NCBI GenBank assembly: GCA_036346355.1
Contig: JAYEVF010000031.1
Coordinates: 310,001 to 374,000 of the forward strand
Source: Rhipidocladum racemiflorum
Taxonomy: Eukaryota; Streptophyta; Magnoliopsida; Poales; Poaceae
Length of the DNA: 64,000 nucleotides
Direction of reading: 5' to 3'
Under the pieces are notes generated by a model that was not told the origin of the DNA, did not search any database, and worked only from the letters and a program-made list of their open reading frames with translations. The position numbers and the translations under genes were made by a program. Each line of letters starts with the position of its first letter. The first letter of the stretch is position 1. This document shows positions 9,542 to 20,720 of this stretch, in pieces.

Positions 9542-11690
9542 ATTCTAATCCACGTTTCCATCAACATCATTATAAATCCAACCCAACCTTTCAAGTCCAA
9601 GTTATTTTCAAGAAAGTCTAACCCTTGACTGTAATTCCCGAGCGATGTCCAATACTGCGGACACGGCTATTCGAATAGATTGTACACTCTGCAGAGGTTA
9701 TGCACTTTACCCACAAGATACAGTCAAACACCACAAAGGCGAGTTCCCGTAACAAAGTCTTTCGGAAACTTCTAACAGTACAAGTGGTCCTCCCCGGTTA
9801 TTGCACACTAACCCTTCCCTTAGCTAAGGCGAAGTTTAGGCCAATCAACCGTTAGATGGGTACCTGGCCTCACTTCTCAGATGCGTTCCCTGCACAACTT
9901 ACACAAAGGGTGTAGTTGACCTCCTGAGGTCCCACAGGTACGTTATTAGCAACTTAATCAACTAGGTCCGTCCCATTACAGACATGTGGTTGCAAGATTG
10001 ACTCAGTTCAAAGGCTTGCAAGGTTAAGTCCTTAGGGTGACCAGGGCAAGACTACCCGAAGAGCCAAATCAACATCCCCAGTGCCACAACTGGCCTACCT
10101 GATCATTCTTGCCACATGCCCCGGCCGAAAAATATTTATCAAACCCCAGTTGATTACCATGCACCACGTGCCATCAACATCACATGATACCTTTCCCAAA
10201 ACAGGTTCAATATATCATTGAGTCAATATTAACATTTGATTGTCCAAAATCATGTCATGAGCACGCAGTAGGTCTAAGCAGTATACTACAACGATCTAAT
10301 TTCCCATGTTGGCAATTTGATAATGTCCAACTAGTAAACCACAACTAGGGTGACAAGGGTCATGGCACATATTTAATTAATCAAGGTGTCATACAGCAAT
10401 TTGGCATTTATCTAATTTCCCATATTTAAATAAAGTATTTTCTAATTGAACTAGCATGCAATAAGTTAAATCAAAATAGGTTTTAAAATAGGATCAACAT
10501 GGTCAAAGCATAACTTGCCTTCAAAAAGTACTTGTTCTTGGTCTTGAGTTGGATCCTGAGTCAATACTTCTCCTTCGAATCACTCCGGCACTTCAACGTC
10601 TACTCGTAAAGCGTGCAAATAGCAATACACGAATAAACAATAGGCAAAAAGTGTCCAAACATCCAAATAAAGTCCATAAACAGAGAGAACATAATTTTAT
10701 AAATTTTTAGAAACTGGAATCGTCAAATTTGGAGTTTAAATGCAAAAGTTATAACATTTCGAAGTTTAAATAATCAATTAAATAATATTACAGAGGAAAA
10801 CTTTAGTCCAAAAATTAAATAAAATTCATAATTAGGTAGATCTTAATTTTATACAAATTTAGAAATTTGAATCACTCAAATCGGAGTTGAAACGCAAAAG
10901 TTATAAGCGTTTGAAGTTTGAATCAAAATCTGAAATCATTATTTTGAATTAATAAATCATTTTCTTTTTCGGAAATTAATTATTGCGTCAGCGAGGACAC
11001 GTGTCATCCTGTGATTGGTCCACAGTGACCTGCTGACGTCAGCACCGAACGGCCTCCATGATGACGTCAGCATGACGTCATCATGCCACGTGGCATCACT
11101 CAGGTGCTGCCACGTGTCCGGTCCATGGACTGGGTCCACGGGCGGCACGGTCCACGGTGGACTGGCGCACGGCTTGGTGCGGCTGACATGCGGGCCCGCA
11201 TGTCAGCGGCCCACGTGCGCCCGCACGGTGCGGCGCGCCTAGGCTACGTGGCACGATCGTGTCCGTTGATTTGAAAATCAACGGCCGCGATTAGATCCAG
11301 GGTTAACACGTTGAAAACTACACGGTGATCGTGGGCCGTTCGATCTAGATCGGACGGTCCAGATCTAACCCTACGTTAACGCTGCTACGGCCTGAGGTGA
11401 TCGTGGGCCATTGGATCTTGATCCAACGGTCCAGATCTAATCGGGTTTGGAAACACGTGAACTCACCTCAACCGCACGATCAAGATCAGACGGCGCACAG
11501 AGCTCGCGAGGGCTGATGGCAGTGCGGTGGTCGGGGACAAACGGAGCTGGGGAAGGCAACCTTCGAAGCGGCGTTGCGGTGCTGCTCAGGCGAGATGGGT
11601 GCACGGCTCGGGCGCGTCTCGGCGAGGGGTTTTCAGATATGGGCTCGGCGTCGACGGAGCGGCTCTGGACACGGTGGAAGACGGCAGAAA
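9541..11690 (-). repeat. Truncated family A LTR, diverged subtype
   Basis: The sequence aligns with about positions 560-2750 (plus-strand order) of the 3.5 kb LTRs. It lacks both ends, has no adjoining primer site, and has no target duplication. The AT-rich part (9541-10960) follows other copies closely. The GC-rich part (10980-11690) differs strongly from the A1 LTR, so it is not the partner LTR of A1. Palindromic CCGTT(C/G)GATC blocks recur at about 11335 and 11409. The right end meets family B sequence at about 11690. Confidence 0.75.
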
Positions 11691-12200
11691 CCTCCGCCCC
11701 CAGCCTTGATGGGGCATCAGCCTGGAGTCGGGGCTCCTTCTGTCCCGGCGCCACCAGGAGTGTACGCTTTGCCGATCACGAGTCGTAGGGCATCCAGAGG
11801 TGGTTTCGGTACTCTACTCATGGATTCCGTTGATGCCTTTGTTCTTTTGATTCGGAGCATCCTATTCCTTTGTGTCGTCTGAGTTTGCTAGTAGAGCTAA
11901 GCTGAGAGTTCAGTGGATTTCTGAGTCCGTGTTAGTCTGGGGTTTGATTGCTAGCTCTTTGGTTTGCCCGGGTTGCACCATTGCCATTGATGATGAGGTT
12001 TTCTTTGCCAATCTTATGGTGATCGATTGGCTCCTTTTGATGTCATTTTGGGCATGGGTGGCTGCATCAGTACCATGCCAAGATCTGTTGTTTCGAAAAG
12101 CGGTTGCCTTGCAGGCCCGTCGGTAGAGTTGACCTTTCAGGGTGGTATACCTTCCGGCTCCGTCTTTGCTTTGACTAGTCTGCTTTTAAGTCGCCGTTTG
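11691..12200 (+). pseudogene. pol: B1 protease
   Basis: The aspartic protease region of family B. In B3 the equivalent bases (about 39165-39225) encode an intact LFDSGASYSFVSSEF active site. Here the Asp-Ser-Gly codons near 11845-11860 are missing two bases, which shifts the frame. The sequence after it (SEFASRAKLRVQ) reads on at 11878-12126, followed by another shift before RT. Confidence 0.7.
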
Positions 12201-13170
12201 AGGCATTTGGGTTTCCTCATGGCTTTGTCAGAAAAGCCATCTTCTTCAGTTCCCATTGAGGAGATTCCTGTAGTGAAGGAGTTCGTTGATGTGTTCCCTG
12301 ACGAGTTGCCTGGTCTACCTCCTGTGAGGAATGTGGAGTTTCGTATTGATCTTGTTCCTGGCACTCGACCTATTTCTATCTCTCCATACCGCTTGGCTCG
12401 TCCTTTTCAAGACGAGTTGAAGAAGCAGTTGGAGGATCTGTTGGCCAAGGGCTTTATTCGGCGTAGCGTTTCGCCATGGGGAGCACCCGTCCTCTTCGTC
12501 TCGAAGAAGGATGGAAGTTGGCGTATGTGCATTGATTATCGTGCTCTTAATCAAGTGACAGTCAAGAACAAGTATCCTTTGCCTCGCATCGAGGATCTGT
12601 TTGACCAACTCAAGGGAGCAAAGGTGTTCTCCAAGATTGATCTTCGATCGGGGTACAATCGAGATCCGTGTGAGAGCAGGACATTGAGAAGGCGCTTTCT
12701 CCACTAGGTATGGGCATTATGAATTTAATGTTATGTCTTTTGGACTAACTAATGCTCCTCTTTGTCTTTATGGAGGCGATGAACATTATGCTACACACGT
12801 ATCTTGATGAGTTTGTGGTAGTGTTCATCGATGACATTCTGTTTACTCTAAATCGGAAGAGGAGCATGAGCGACATTCGAGGCTTGTCTTTGTGCACCTT
12901 GAGGGAAAATCAGTTCTTTGCTAAGCTGAAAAAGTGCGAGTTCGGATTTGAAGTGGGTTTTCTTGGCCACATCATCAATCCGAGAGGGCATATCTGTAGA
13001 TCCTAGCAAAGTCTCGGCGATTTTGGATTGGAAGAGGCCTTCCAATGTCAAAGAGGTGCGTAGTTTCCTTGGGTTGGCTGGCTACTATCGGCGTTTAGTG
13101 CGAGGATTTCTCTATCATTGCCAAGCCACTTTCGCGGTGACTCGAAGGGGATGAAATTCCAAAGTGGATC
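12201..13170 (+). pseudogene. pol: B1 reverse transcriptase
   Basis: The segment 12027-12707 is open and carries the linker to RT, then VEFRIDLVPGTRPIS, GFIRRSVSPWGAPVLFV, KKDGSWRMCIDYRALNQV and FSKIDLRSGYN. A frameshift follows at about 12663. The catalytic FIDDIL box is readable at 12825-12842 and the thumb (VRSFLGLAGYYRR) at about 13055-13095 in other frames. The order and spacing are normal for Ty3/gypsy RT. The gene is broken by at least three shifts. Confidence 0.85.
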
Positions 13171-13665
13171 TGCAGAGTGTGAGTACAGTTTCTGCACTTT
13201 GAAGGAGAAGTTAGTGATCTGCTCCTGTTCTTACCCTTCCCGAGCCAGGAAGCGCTTCACGGTGTATTCGATGCTTCTCGGTTGGGACTTGGGTGTGTGC
13301 TCATGCAAGAGGGCAAGGTGATTGCTTATGCATCGAGGCGGTTGAAAAAGCACGAGCGAGAACTATCCTAATGATGATCTTGAGCTAGCCGCCGTGGTGT
13401 TTGCATTGAAGATATGGAGGCATTACATCAGACGGCGAGTCTTGTGACATTTTCATTGATCACAAGAGCCTCAAGTACATCTTTACCCATAAAGATTTGA
13501 ACTTGAGGCAGAGGAGGTGGCTAGAATTGATAAAGGATAATGACCTTACTATCCAGTAACATCAGGGGAAGGCAAATGTGGTGGACGAAGCTCTCGATGC
13601 AAGACAATGCCCCCTATTGTTGATTGTCTTGTTGCTGATTTTGAGCGCTTGGGGGTCTCCTCTTT
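13171..13665 (+). pseudogene. pol: B1 RNase H
   Basis: The RNase H domain, which removes RNA template, lies between thumb and integrase in short open pieces. The catalytic-Asp strand region is near 13255-13320. The DHKSLKYIFTHKDLNLRQRR motif is near 13458-13516, followed by the WLELIKD segment. The expected HPGKANVVADALSR-type end (about 13555-13600) is damaged, with a stop before it. Confidence 0.65.
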
Positions 13666-14940
13666 GCTTTGGGACCGTGCAAGCTGAAACTTCGATTGAT
13701 TCTTGAGTCGGCAATTTTCCCGGCGTGTGCGGGAGGCACAAAGAAGATGACCGTTTGCTCCAAAGAAAGTAGGAAACGCCTTGTGGATGGTAAGTCTGGA
13801 GACTTTACCGTTGATGATGCGGGAGCTTTGATCTTTCAGGGCCGTTTGGGCGTAACTCAGAAATCTCAAGTGAAAGAAGACATTCTGAAGGAGGCTCATC
13901 GCACCCCGTACACGGTCCATCACAGGAGACCAAGATGTACTGTGGACTTGAAGAAGAATTTACGGTGGAAAAGGATGAGAGTGGATATTGCCAAGTATGT
14001 GGTGTCTTGTGGGATCTGTCGGAAGATCAAAGCCGAGCATAAAGCGTCCACGGCCGATCTGTGCGACCATTGGAGATTCTGTGTTGCCATGGGATGACAT
14101 CTCCATGGATTTCGTGGTTGGTCTACCTCGTTCTCCACGAGGGAAGGATCTTTGTTTGGGTTGTGGTGGACCGTCTCAGCAAGTCTGCGCATTTCATTCC
14201 TATCCGCACGACCAATTCTGCGGCGAGTTGGCTCCCATCTATGTGCGGGAGATTGTGAGACTGCATGGTGTACCTAAGACCATTATTTACGATCGGGATG
14301 CGGTTCGTCTCCAAGTTCTGGGAGAGTTTGCGAGTGCTTTGGGTGCAGCAGGTTCATCTTAGTACCTCTTTTCACCCTCAGACGGATGGGCGATCTGAGC
14401 GTACCATCCAGACTTTGGAAGACATGCTCGGGGCCTGTGTGATGGCTTGGAAAGGTAGGCTGGGAGGATCATTTGCCTCTTGCGGAGTTTGCTTACAATA
14501 ACAGCTATCATTCCAAAGATCCGGGCTGCTCCTTATGAGGTACTATATGGCCGGAAGTGCAGATCGCCACTTTGTTGGGATGCAAGTGGGCGAGAGCAGC
14601 TCTTGGACCGGATTGGGTTCAGAAGGCTGTTGATCGCGTGGCGGAGGTACAGCAGAACCTTCTCGCAGTATGAAGCGGAGCGAGAAGAGCTATCTTGATG
14701 TGGCGGCGAGACTTGGAGTTTGAGGTGGGTGATAGCGTACTCTTGCAGTATCTCCCCACCAAGGGTGTGGTGCGTTTTGGCACCAAAGGAAAGCTTCGAT
14801 CCAAGGTATGTTGGGCCTTTTCCTATCATCGCCGAGTTGGTAGGTTGGCCTATCGTGCTGAGCTACCTAATCTATGCAAGGTGTGCATAATGTGTTCCAT
14901 GTCTCGATGTTGAGGAAATACTTGCATGATCCGGAGTTGG
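13666..14940 (+). pseudogene. pol: B1 integrase
   Basis: The zinc-binding domain lies in 13669-14097, ending VSCGICRKIKAEH with the CxxC pair. The core first-Asp region (ISMDFVVGLPRSPRG) is near 14098-14145 and VVDRLSKSAHFIPI near 14164-14205. The second Asp is in IYDRDA near 14285, and the Glu region is in FHPQTDGRSERTIQTLEDML at about 14367-14430. The GPY/F-like module (KLRSK... YHRRVGRLAYRAELP) is at 14790-14870. Frames change several times, so no complete integrase can be made from this copy. Confidence 0.8.
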
Positions 14941-14964
14941 TGGTTCCGTTGGAACCATTAGTGC

Positions 14965-15150
14965 TTGAGCAGACCTCACCTTGAGTCCCGGCCCCGTGGA
15001 AATTCGGGGACTTCGGAGCGAGTGATGAAGAACCGGACGCTCAAGTTCGTTAAAGTTTTGTGGTCACATCAGACCGAGAGAGAAGCAACTTGGGAGCTAG
15101 AATCTCGCATGTGTGAGAAGTATCCCGAGCTTTTCGCCTCAGGTATGTGA
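14965..15150 (+). pseudogene. pol: B1 C-terminal chromodomain-like end of pol
   Basis: The open segment ends VKVLWSHQTEREATWELESR and MCEKYPELF before a stop. The VxVLW...EATWE pattern is the degenerate (group II) chromodomain found at the C-terminus of plant chromovirus integrases. It lies about 75 bp before the polypurine tract, the normal position. It is readable without a frameshift, but its polyprotein upstream is broken. Confidence 0.75.
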
Positions 15151-15224
15151 TGTGAAAACCAAGCTATCTTCGGTTTTGCTGGGTTGCGCGTTGGTACGTT
15201 TTAGATTCGAGGTCGAATCCTGTT

Positions 15225-15238
15225 GAAGGGGGGAAGAA
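15225..15238 (+). other. B1 polypurine tract
   Basis: GAAGGGGGGAAGAA directly precedes the LTR start TGTGACACC. The same 14 bases precede the B3 3' LTR at 55229-55242. Confidence 0.85.
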
Positions 15239-15575
15239 TGTGACACCACGGAGTGTCGTAACCTTAATTAATGTGCATGATTTGGTCAAAATCGGTATGG
15301 GATGTGGAATTAAGGTTAAAACTATAGGTTATGGAGGTTAATAGCTTTTTCGGGCCGTTTCCGGGCCGTTTTCGGGGTTTTGGGTATTCCCGGGGGAGTT
15401 TTGGGCCTTGGTGGGCTTTGGTGGGATGGATTAGGTCTCCGTAACGGACTAGGATTGTGTTGAGGGCTGGTAAAAGGGGCTTCCCCTAGCCCCCTTGCGC
15501 CCCATGTAGCATTGGTGCGCCCCTCTCCCTCCCCCTCCTAAGCCCTAGCCGCCACCCCCTCTCCCTCTCCCTCTT

Positions 15576-15623
15576 GGAGCGAGGAGCGAGGAGCGAGGAG
15601 TGAGGAGCGTGGAGCGAGGAGCG
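15576..15623 (+). repeat. GCGAGGA minisatellite in family B LTR
   Basis: About six to seven copies of a 7-bp unit GGAGCGA/GCGAGGA with small variants (GAGTGAG, GCGTGGA). The same array recurs at 35676-35730 and 55702-55755 with slightly different copy number. Confidence 0.8.
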
Positions 15624-16634
15624 ATCCGCTAGGAGATCTATTGGAGATTCGTTCGTTGGGCAAAGGTATGATCATGGGGATCCTTGGGTTTGATCTAGGT
15701 ATTGTTCTTAGGGTGTTTATGAAGTTTTTAGATCAATTGGTGGTGCTGGGTTGGAGTTCTTTGGGTTAGATCTAGACGTTGCCACGTTTCTGTTTTCGGG
15801 CAGCATGAGCAGTCGACCTAGGGTTCGAGTTTTCGTCTATTTAGAATCCGAATCTGTCCGTACAGACTTAAAATAAGTTGTAGATAATTTAATTATCTTT
15901 CCGTGGACATAAATAACGTTAAAATCCGATCAGCCGTTTGAAAGTTATGGCCGTTTTACCGAGCATGTTAAAATCTGTGACGCGGTTGGAACAGATCGTA
16001 GTAATCTGTAGATTAAACAATTTTAGAGTCCGAATCAGTCTTTCCGTATAACTAGAAAAAGGTAGGAAATTTCCTAAGCTTCGCGATGGTGTACTCATTT
16101 GATTGATTTGGAGTCCCAGAACTCAAGTTATGGCCTTTGCAAGGCTGCCGTCCCGCCGGGACAGAACCTCTGTTTTTAGGTTTGCAAGTAGTGGGCAATG
16201 TCGGGTTAGATGGGGATTTGTGTACTATTTTGCGGGAATGATTGTGAGTTTGTGATGCCTATGTGCAGGTGGTGTGACCCCGGGAGTGCCCTCTTCTTCC
16301 CGCCAATCCGTTGCACGTGGTTGAGGCCAGTGTGTTGTGATGGATAGCGAGTTGTAGGTTGCATGTTGAAATTAGATGGAATTGTCTACATGATATATGT
16401 CCACTTGCCATGTTTTAATGATTGCTATGATATTACGAGCATGTTTAAGATGTTATGATGCCATGTGTTAATATATGAGTTTTATATATTGTTGGCATGC
16501 TTGCATACATGACATGTTACATGGCCCGGGCGGTGAGAAAGTCATTAACTAATCCGGGAAGGTCGGTGAGAAAGTTATGACTAATCTGGAGAGCCAATAG
16601 AGTAAGTCCTACATCGTGATTCCATCTACCGTGG

Positions 16635-16639
16635 GTTGT
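16635..16639. repeat. Target site duplication of A2, left
   Basis: GTTGT immediately before the A2 LTR is repeated at 29293-29297 immediately after it. Removing A2 and one copy restores the B LTR sequence seen in B3 near 36730. Confidence 0.95.
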
Positions 16640-19600
16640 TGTCGGGACCCCGAATTTGCAAATCCGGACCCTCTGTGTATTCAACACTAGTCCAGGAACG
16701 CGCTAGTGCACACAGTCTTAACATCGGTAAATATCACAATCATACCATTCGATGCTAATAAAGTACTTTTATTTAAATAACTAAATCGTTACTCGACCTT
16801 ATGGTCAAGTCACAAATGCACGCCTACAGGCGATACTTATTAAAAGAGAAATAGTAGCAATGAAAATCAAATAAGGTAACATCGTGGCGCCATCCAAGTA
16901 TACCACAGGCAATCGATCGGGCTCGCTTCCCTACGAGACGGATCCTCTTGGAGCTCCTCGTCCAAAGTCGGGCGTAGTCTCCTCTTCAACTGGTGTTGTG
17001 TTGAGGCAAGGGTGAGTACTTGGTACTCAGCAAGTCATGCACAGAATGCAGGCTAATATACTATATGCATGGCTTGGTACAAAGGAATAATCTCAAGGTA
17101 TATTTGCAGTAAATAGCATTGGACAAGTAATATAAGTAGATTCAAAGCGGTAGAAATAAGTAAACCATAATTAACTTTTCAAGAAGTTTAGTAAACATCT
17201 TTCCCATCCTAAACCACATTTCCATCAACTTCATTATTAATCCAGCCCAATCTTTCAAACCAAAGTTATTTTTGAGAAAATCTAACCCTTGATCAGTAAT
17301 TCCCGGCGATGTCCAATACCGCGGACACGGCTATTCGAATAGATTCTATACTCTGCAGAGGTTATGCACTTTACCCACAAGATACAAATCAAACACCACA
17401 AAGGCGAATTCCAGAACAAAGTCTTTCGGAGACTTCTAACAATACAAGTGGTCCTCCCTGCTATTAGCACTAACCCTTCCTCCGCTAAGGCGAAGTCTAG
17501 GCCAATCAACCGTTAGATGGGTACTGCCTCACCTCAGACGCTCCCCGCATAACTTACACAAAGGGTGTAGTTGACCTCCCGAGGTCCCACAGTGCGTTAT
17601 TAGCAACTTAGTCAACTAGGTCCGTCCCATTACAGACATGTGGTTGCACGTTAGACCTAGTTCAAAGGCTTGCAAGGTTAAGTCCTTAGGGTGACCAGGC
17701 AAGACTACCCAAGAACCAAATCAACACTCCTAATGCCACAACCGCCCACCTGATTACTCTTGCCACATGCCCCTGGCCAAAATCGTTTATCAAACCCCGC
17801 TTGATTACCATGCACCACGTGCCATCAACATCACATGATACCTTTCCAAAACCGGTTCAATATATCATTAAGTCAATATTAGCATTTGATTGTCCAAAAT
17901 CATGTCATGAGCACGCAAAGCAGTCTAAGCAAAGATACTACAACGGTCTAAACCCATGTTGGCAATTTAATAATGTCCAACTAGTAATCCACAACTAGGG
18001 TGACAAGGGGTCATGGCACATACTTAAATAATCAAGGTGTCATACAAGAAATTGGTATTTATCTAATTCCCATGTTTAAATAAAGTATTTTCTATTTGAA
18101 CTTAGCATGCAATAGGTTAAATCAAAATAGATTTCAAAACAGGATCAACATGGTCAAAGCACAACTTGCCTTCAAAAAGTACTTGTTCTTGGTCTTGAGT
18201 TGGATCCTGAGTCAATACTTCTCCTTCGAATCCTTCCAGACTTCAACGTCTACTCGTAAAGCGTGCAAATAGCAAATACACGAATAAACAATAGGCAAAA
18301 ATGTCCAAACATCCAAATAAAATCCATAAACAGAGAGAACATAATTTTATGAGTTTTTAGAAACTGAATCACAAATTTGGAGTTAAGGCCTTAAAAGTTA
18401 TGATTATTTAAAGTTCAAATAATCAATTAAATAATTTTACAGAGAAAAACTTTAGTCCAAAAATTAAATAAAATTCATATTTAGGTAGATCTCAATTTTA
18501 TACAAATTTAGAAATTTGAATCACTCAAATCGGAGTTGAAACGCAAAAGTTATAAGCGTTTGAAGTTTGAAACAAAATTAGAAATCATTATTTCGAATTA
18601 ATAAATCATTATCCTTTTTCGGAAATTAATTATTCCGTCAGCATGGACACGTGGCAGCACTGGATTGGTCTGGCGTCGTCGGCGATCCATGGACTCGGTC
18701 CACGCCGGCTCGGGTCTACCGTGGACCCGGTCCACGGCTCACGTGAGATCGACATGTGGGACCACTCGGGTGACGTCATCGGCCCGACGTCGGGCTCGGC
18801 CCGCGGTCTTGCGGCAGTGGGTCCATCCGATGACGTCATGGGTGACGTCCATCGCGTCGGCCGACACGCGGGCCCCGCGTGTCGGTGACCTGACTCCACG
18901 CCACGCGTGGCGGCGGTTCGGCTCCCTGGACACGTGGCACGATCGTAACCGTTGGTTTGAAAACCGACGGCTAGGATTGGATTTGGGCCTCAAGTGCTTG
19001 GGCGCACGGGTTGATCTGGGCCGTTGGATCTTGATCTAACGGTCCAGATCCAATCTAGCCTGGTGCAGTTCCCGCTCATTGGGCACGACCTAAGCCGTTG
19101 GATCTAGATCCAACGGTTGAGATTAGATCTAGGATTTTCAACGGGGAACTCACCGAGGGTGACGTGGCGCGATCTGAGCCCTTGGATCTTGATCGGACGG
19201 TTGGTGGAGCTCGGGGTCGGCGATGGCTTCACGGCGAAGTTGTGGCTGCCGGCGCTGAGGACGGCGACCACACGAACGGCGTTTGGGGCATGCTCCGGCG
19301 AGGTGAAAGGTCTCTTCGGGTGCGCCTGGCTTCGGGGGTTCCGGATCTGAGGTCAATGGCGACGGGGGACGGCGGACGGCGGCGGAATCAAGCAGAACCG
19401 CGGCGGAGGGGTGCTATGACTCCGGCGAGCGATTCCGGCGGATCTACGGCGGCTGAGGCTCGGTGAGATAGGGCAGAGAGTGCGCGGGGTCACGGCGGTC
19501 CTCGGGGTACCACCCGGTACTTAAATGCCCTCGGCATGCAGCGCCGGAGGCGAGCCCTAATCCCACAGCGGCCGACGCGGCGAGGAGTCCGGCTTGGACT

Positions 19601-20103
19601 CGCCGGACGACGACGCACGGCATTCACGCGGCACGATCAACGGCCACGATCGGCGTGGACGCGATCGGATCCGGCGATTCGGACCGGCGTGCGACGGAAA
19701 TCCTGACCGTTGGATCTTGATCCAATGGTTGGGATCGATTAGGTTTTGGAGTTGGTTCGGTCGAGTCACGTGGCTCGGGTCGGACTCGAACTCGAGTCTG
19801 ACTCGGGCTCGGTCGGATGAACAGTACAAACCCACTCGCATTTTCCAGCGATTTAATAATTAAAATATTTCCCAGAAATTCATTTAATTCATTAAAAATA
19901 GCAAAATACTCAGAAAAGTTCCAGAAAAATTCTGGAAAATATTTTGGAACATTTTGGACTCAAATAAAATATTTCCAACAAAATTTTATTTGCAAAATTA
20001 AATTCTTTAATTATTTCAAAATGGAATAAATTCAAATAAATTCCAAATAAATCCAAATAAATCACACATGAATTTAAGAAAAGCAAAATTTTGGGGTGTT
20101 ACA
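16640..20103 (-). repeat. A2 3' LTR
   Basis: The LTR spans TGTCGGGACC to GGGTGTTACA on the plus strand. Near its right end (about 20060) it lacks about 35 bp of AT-rich sequence that its partner and other copies have. The GC-rich block (18640-19830) carries four CCGTTGGATC-type palindromes (19021-19042, 19095-19116 perfect, 19179-19200, 19707-19728). Confidence 0.95.
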
Positions 20104-20105
20104 AA

Positions 20106-20114
20106 CCTCCCCCC
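20106..20114 (-). other. A2 polypurine tract
   Basis: The minus-strand GGGGGGAGG lies just inside the 3' LTR boundary. Confidence 0.8.
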
Positions 20115-20139
20115 CTTAATAGAATCTCGTCCCCGAGAT

Positions 20140-20720
20140 TCAGGGCTCACTACAGAATAGGTTTGGAAACTCTTTCTTCAAATCCTCTTCGCGCTCCCAA
20201 GTCGCTTCGCTTTCTTCATGGTTGCTCCACTGAACTCTACAGAAACGGGTTGACTTATTTCTGGTCTCTCGATCCATTGTGTCTAGAATCCTCACGGGAT
20301 GCTCCTTATAAGTCAAATCCTCTTGCAACTCAATTAACTCTAGCGGTGTCTGTTCCTCAGGAACTCGGAGACACTTCTTCAACTGGGACACATGGAATAC
20401 ATCATGTACTCCTGTTAACGATCGCGGGCAACTCCAGTGATAAGCAACTTCGCCTCTGCGGCTCAAAATCTTAAATGGTCCAACATAACGGGTGCAAGTT
20501 TCCCTTTGGCAAGGAACCTCTTAACTCCCTGAGGCGTAACCTCGAGGTATACAAAGTCTTACGGTTCAAAACTCAAATCCTCGCGACGATTGTCGGATAA
20601 CTCTTCTGTCGAGATTGGGCGATCTTCAACCTTTCCCTAATCATGGCGACCGCTCTTCAAACCTCTTGAAGAATATCAGGCCCAAAGACACGGCTCGCCA
20701 CTCATTCCAATTCAATGGCG
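20140..20720 (-). pseudogene. pol: A2 integrase C-terminus and chromodomain
   Basis: The segment 20140-20466 is open. It shows the GPY/F-type tail joined to DVFHVSQLKKCLRVPEEQTP, then a chromodomain-like end (FCRVQWSNHEESEATWE, then EDLKKEFPNLF) and a stop. The segment between it and the integrase core (20470-20720) is broken by frameshifts. This is the best-preserved family A chromodomain in the window. Confidence 0.8.

Larger units (their letters stand above)
11691..15238 (+). mobile_element. Family B element B1: 5'-truncated Ty3/gypsy interior
   Basis: From about 11691 the plus strand aligns with the interior of B3 from about 39014. It begins just before the protease and runs through RT, RNase H, integrase and chromodomain to a polypurine tract and LTR. 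The 5' LTR, primer site and gag are absent on this side. The LTR at its 3' end continues directly into a second B interior (B2), so B1 and B2 share it. Confidence 0.85.
15239..16639 (+). repeat. Family B LTR, first part (interrupted by A2)
   Basis: The LTR begins TGTGACACC after the polypurine tract and aligns with the B3 LTRs. It holds a pyrimidine-rich stretch, a GCGAGGA minisatellite (15576-15623), a candidate splice donor after CAAAG (GT at 15666) and a conserved GTCCCGCCGGGAC hairpin (16150-16162). It stops at 16639 where A2 inserted and resumes at 29298. The two parts together make about 2.1 kb. Confidence 0.9.
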
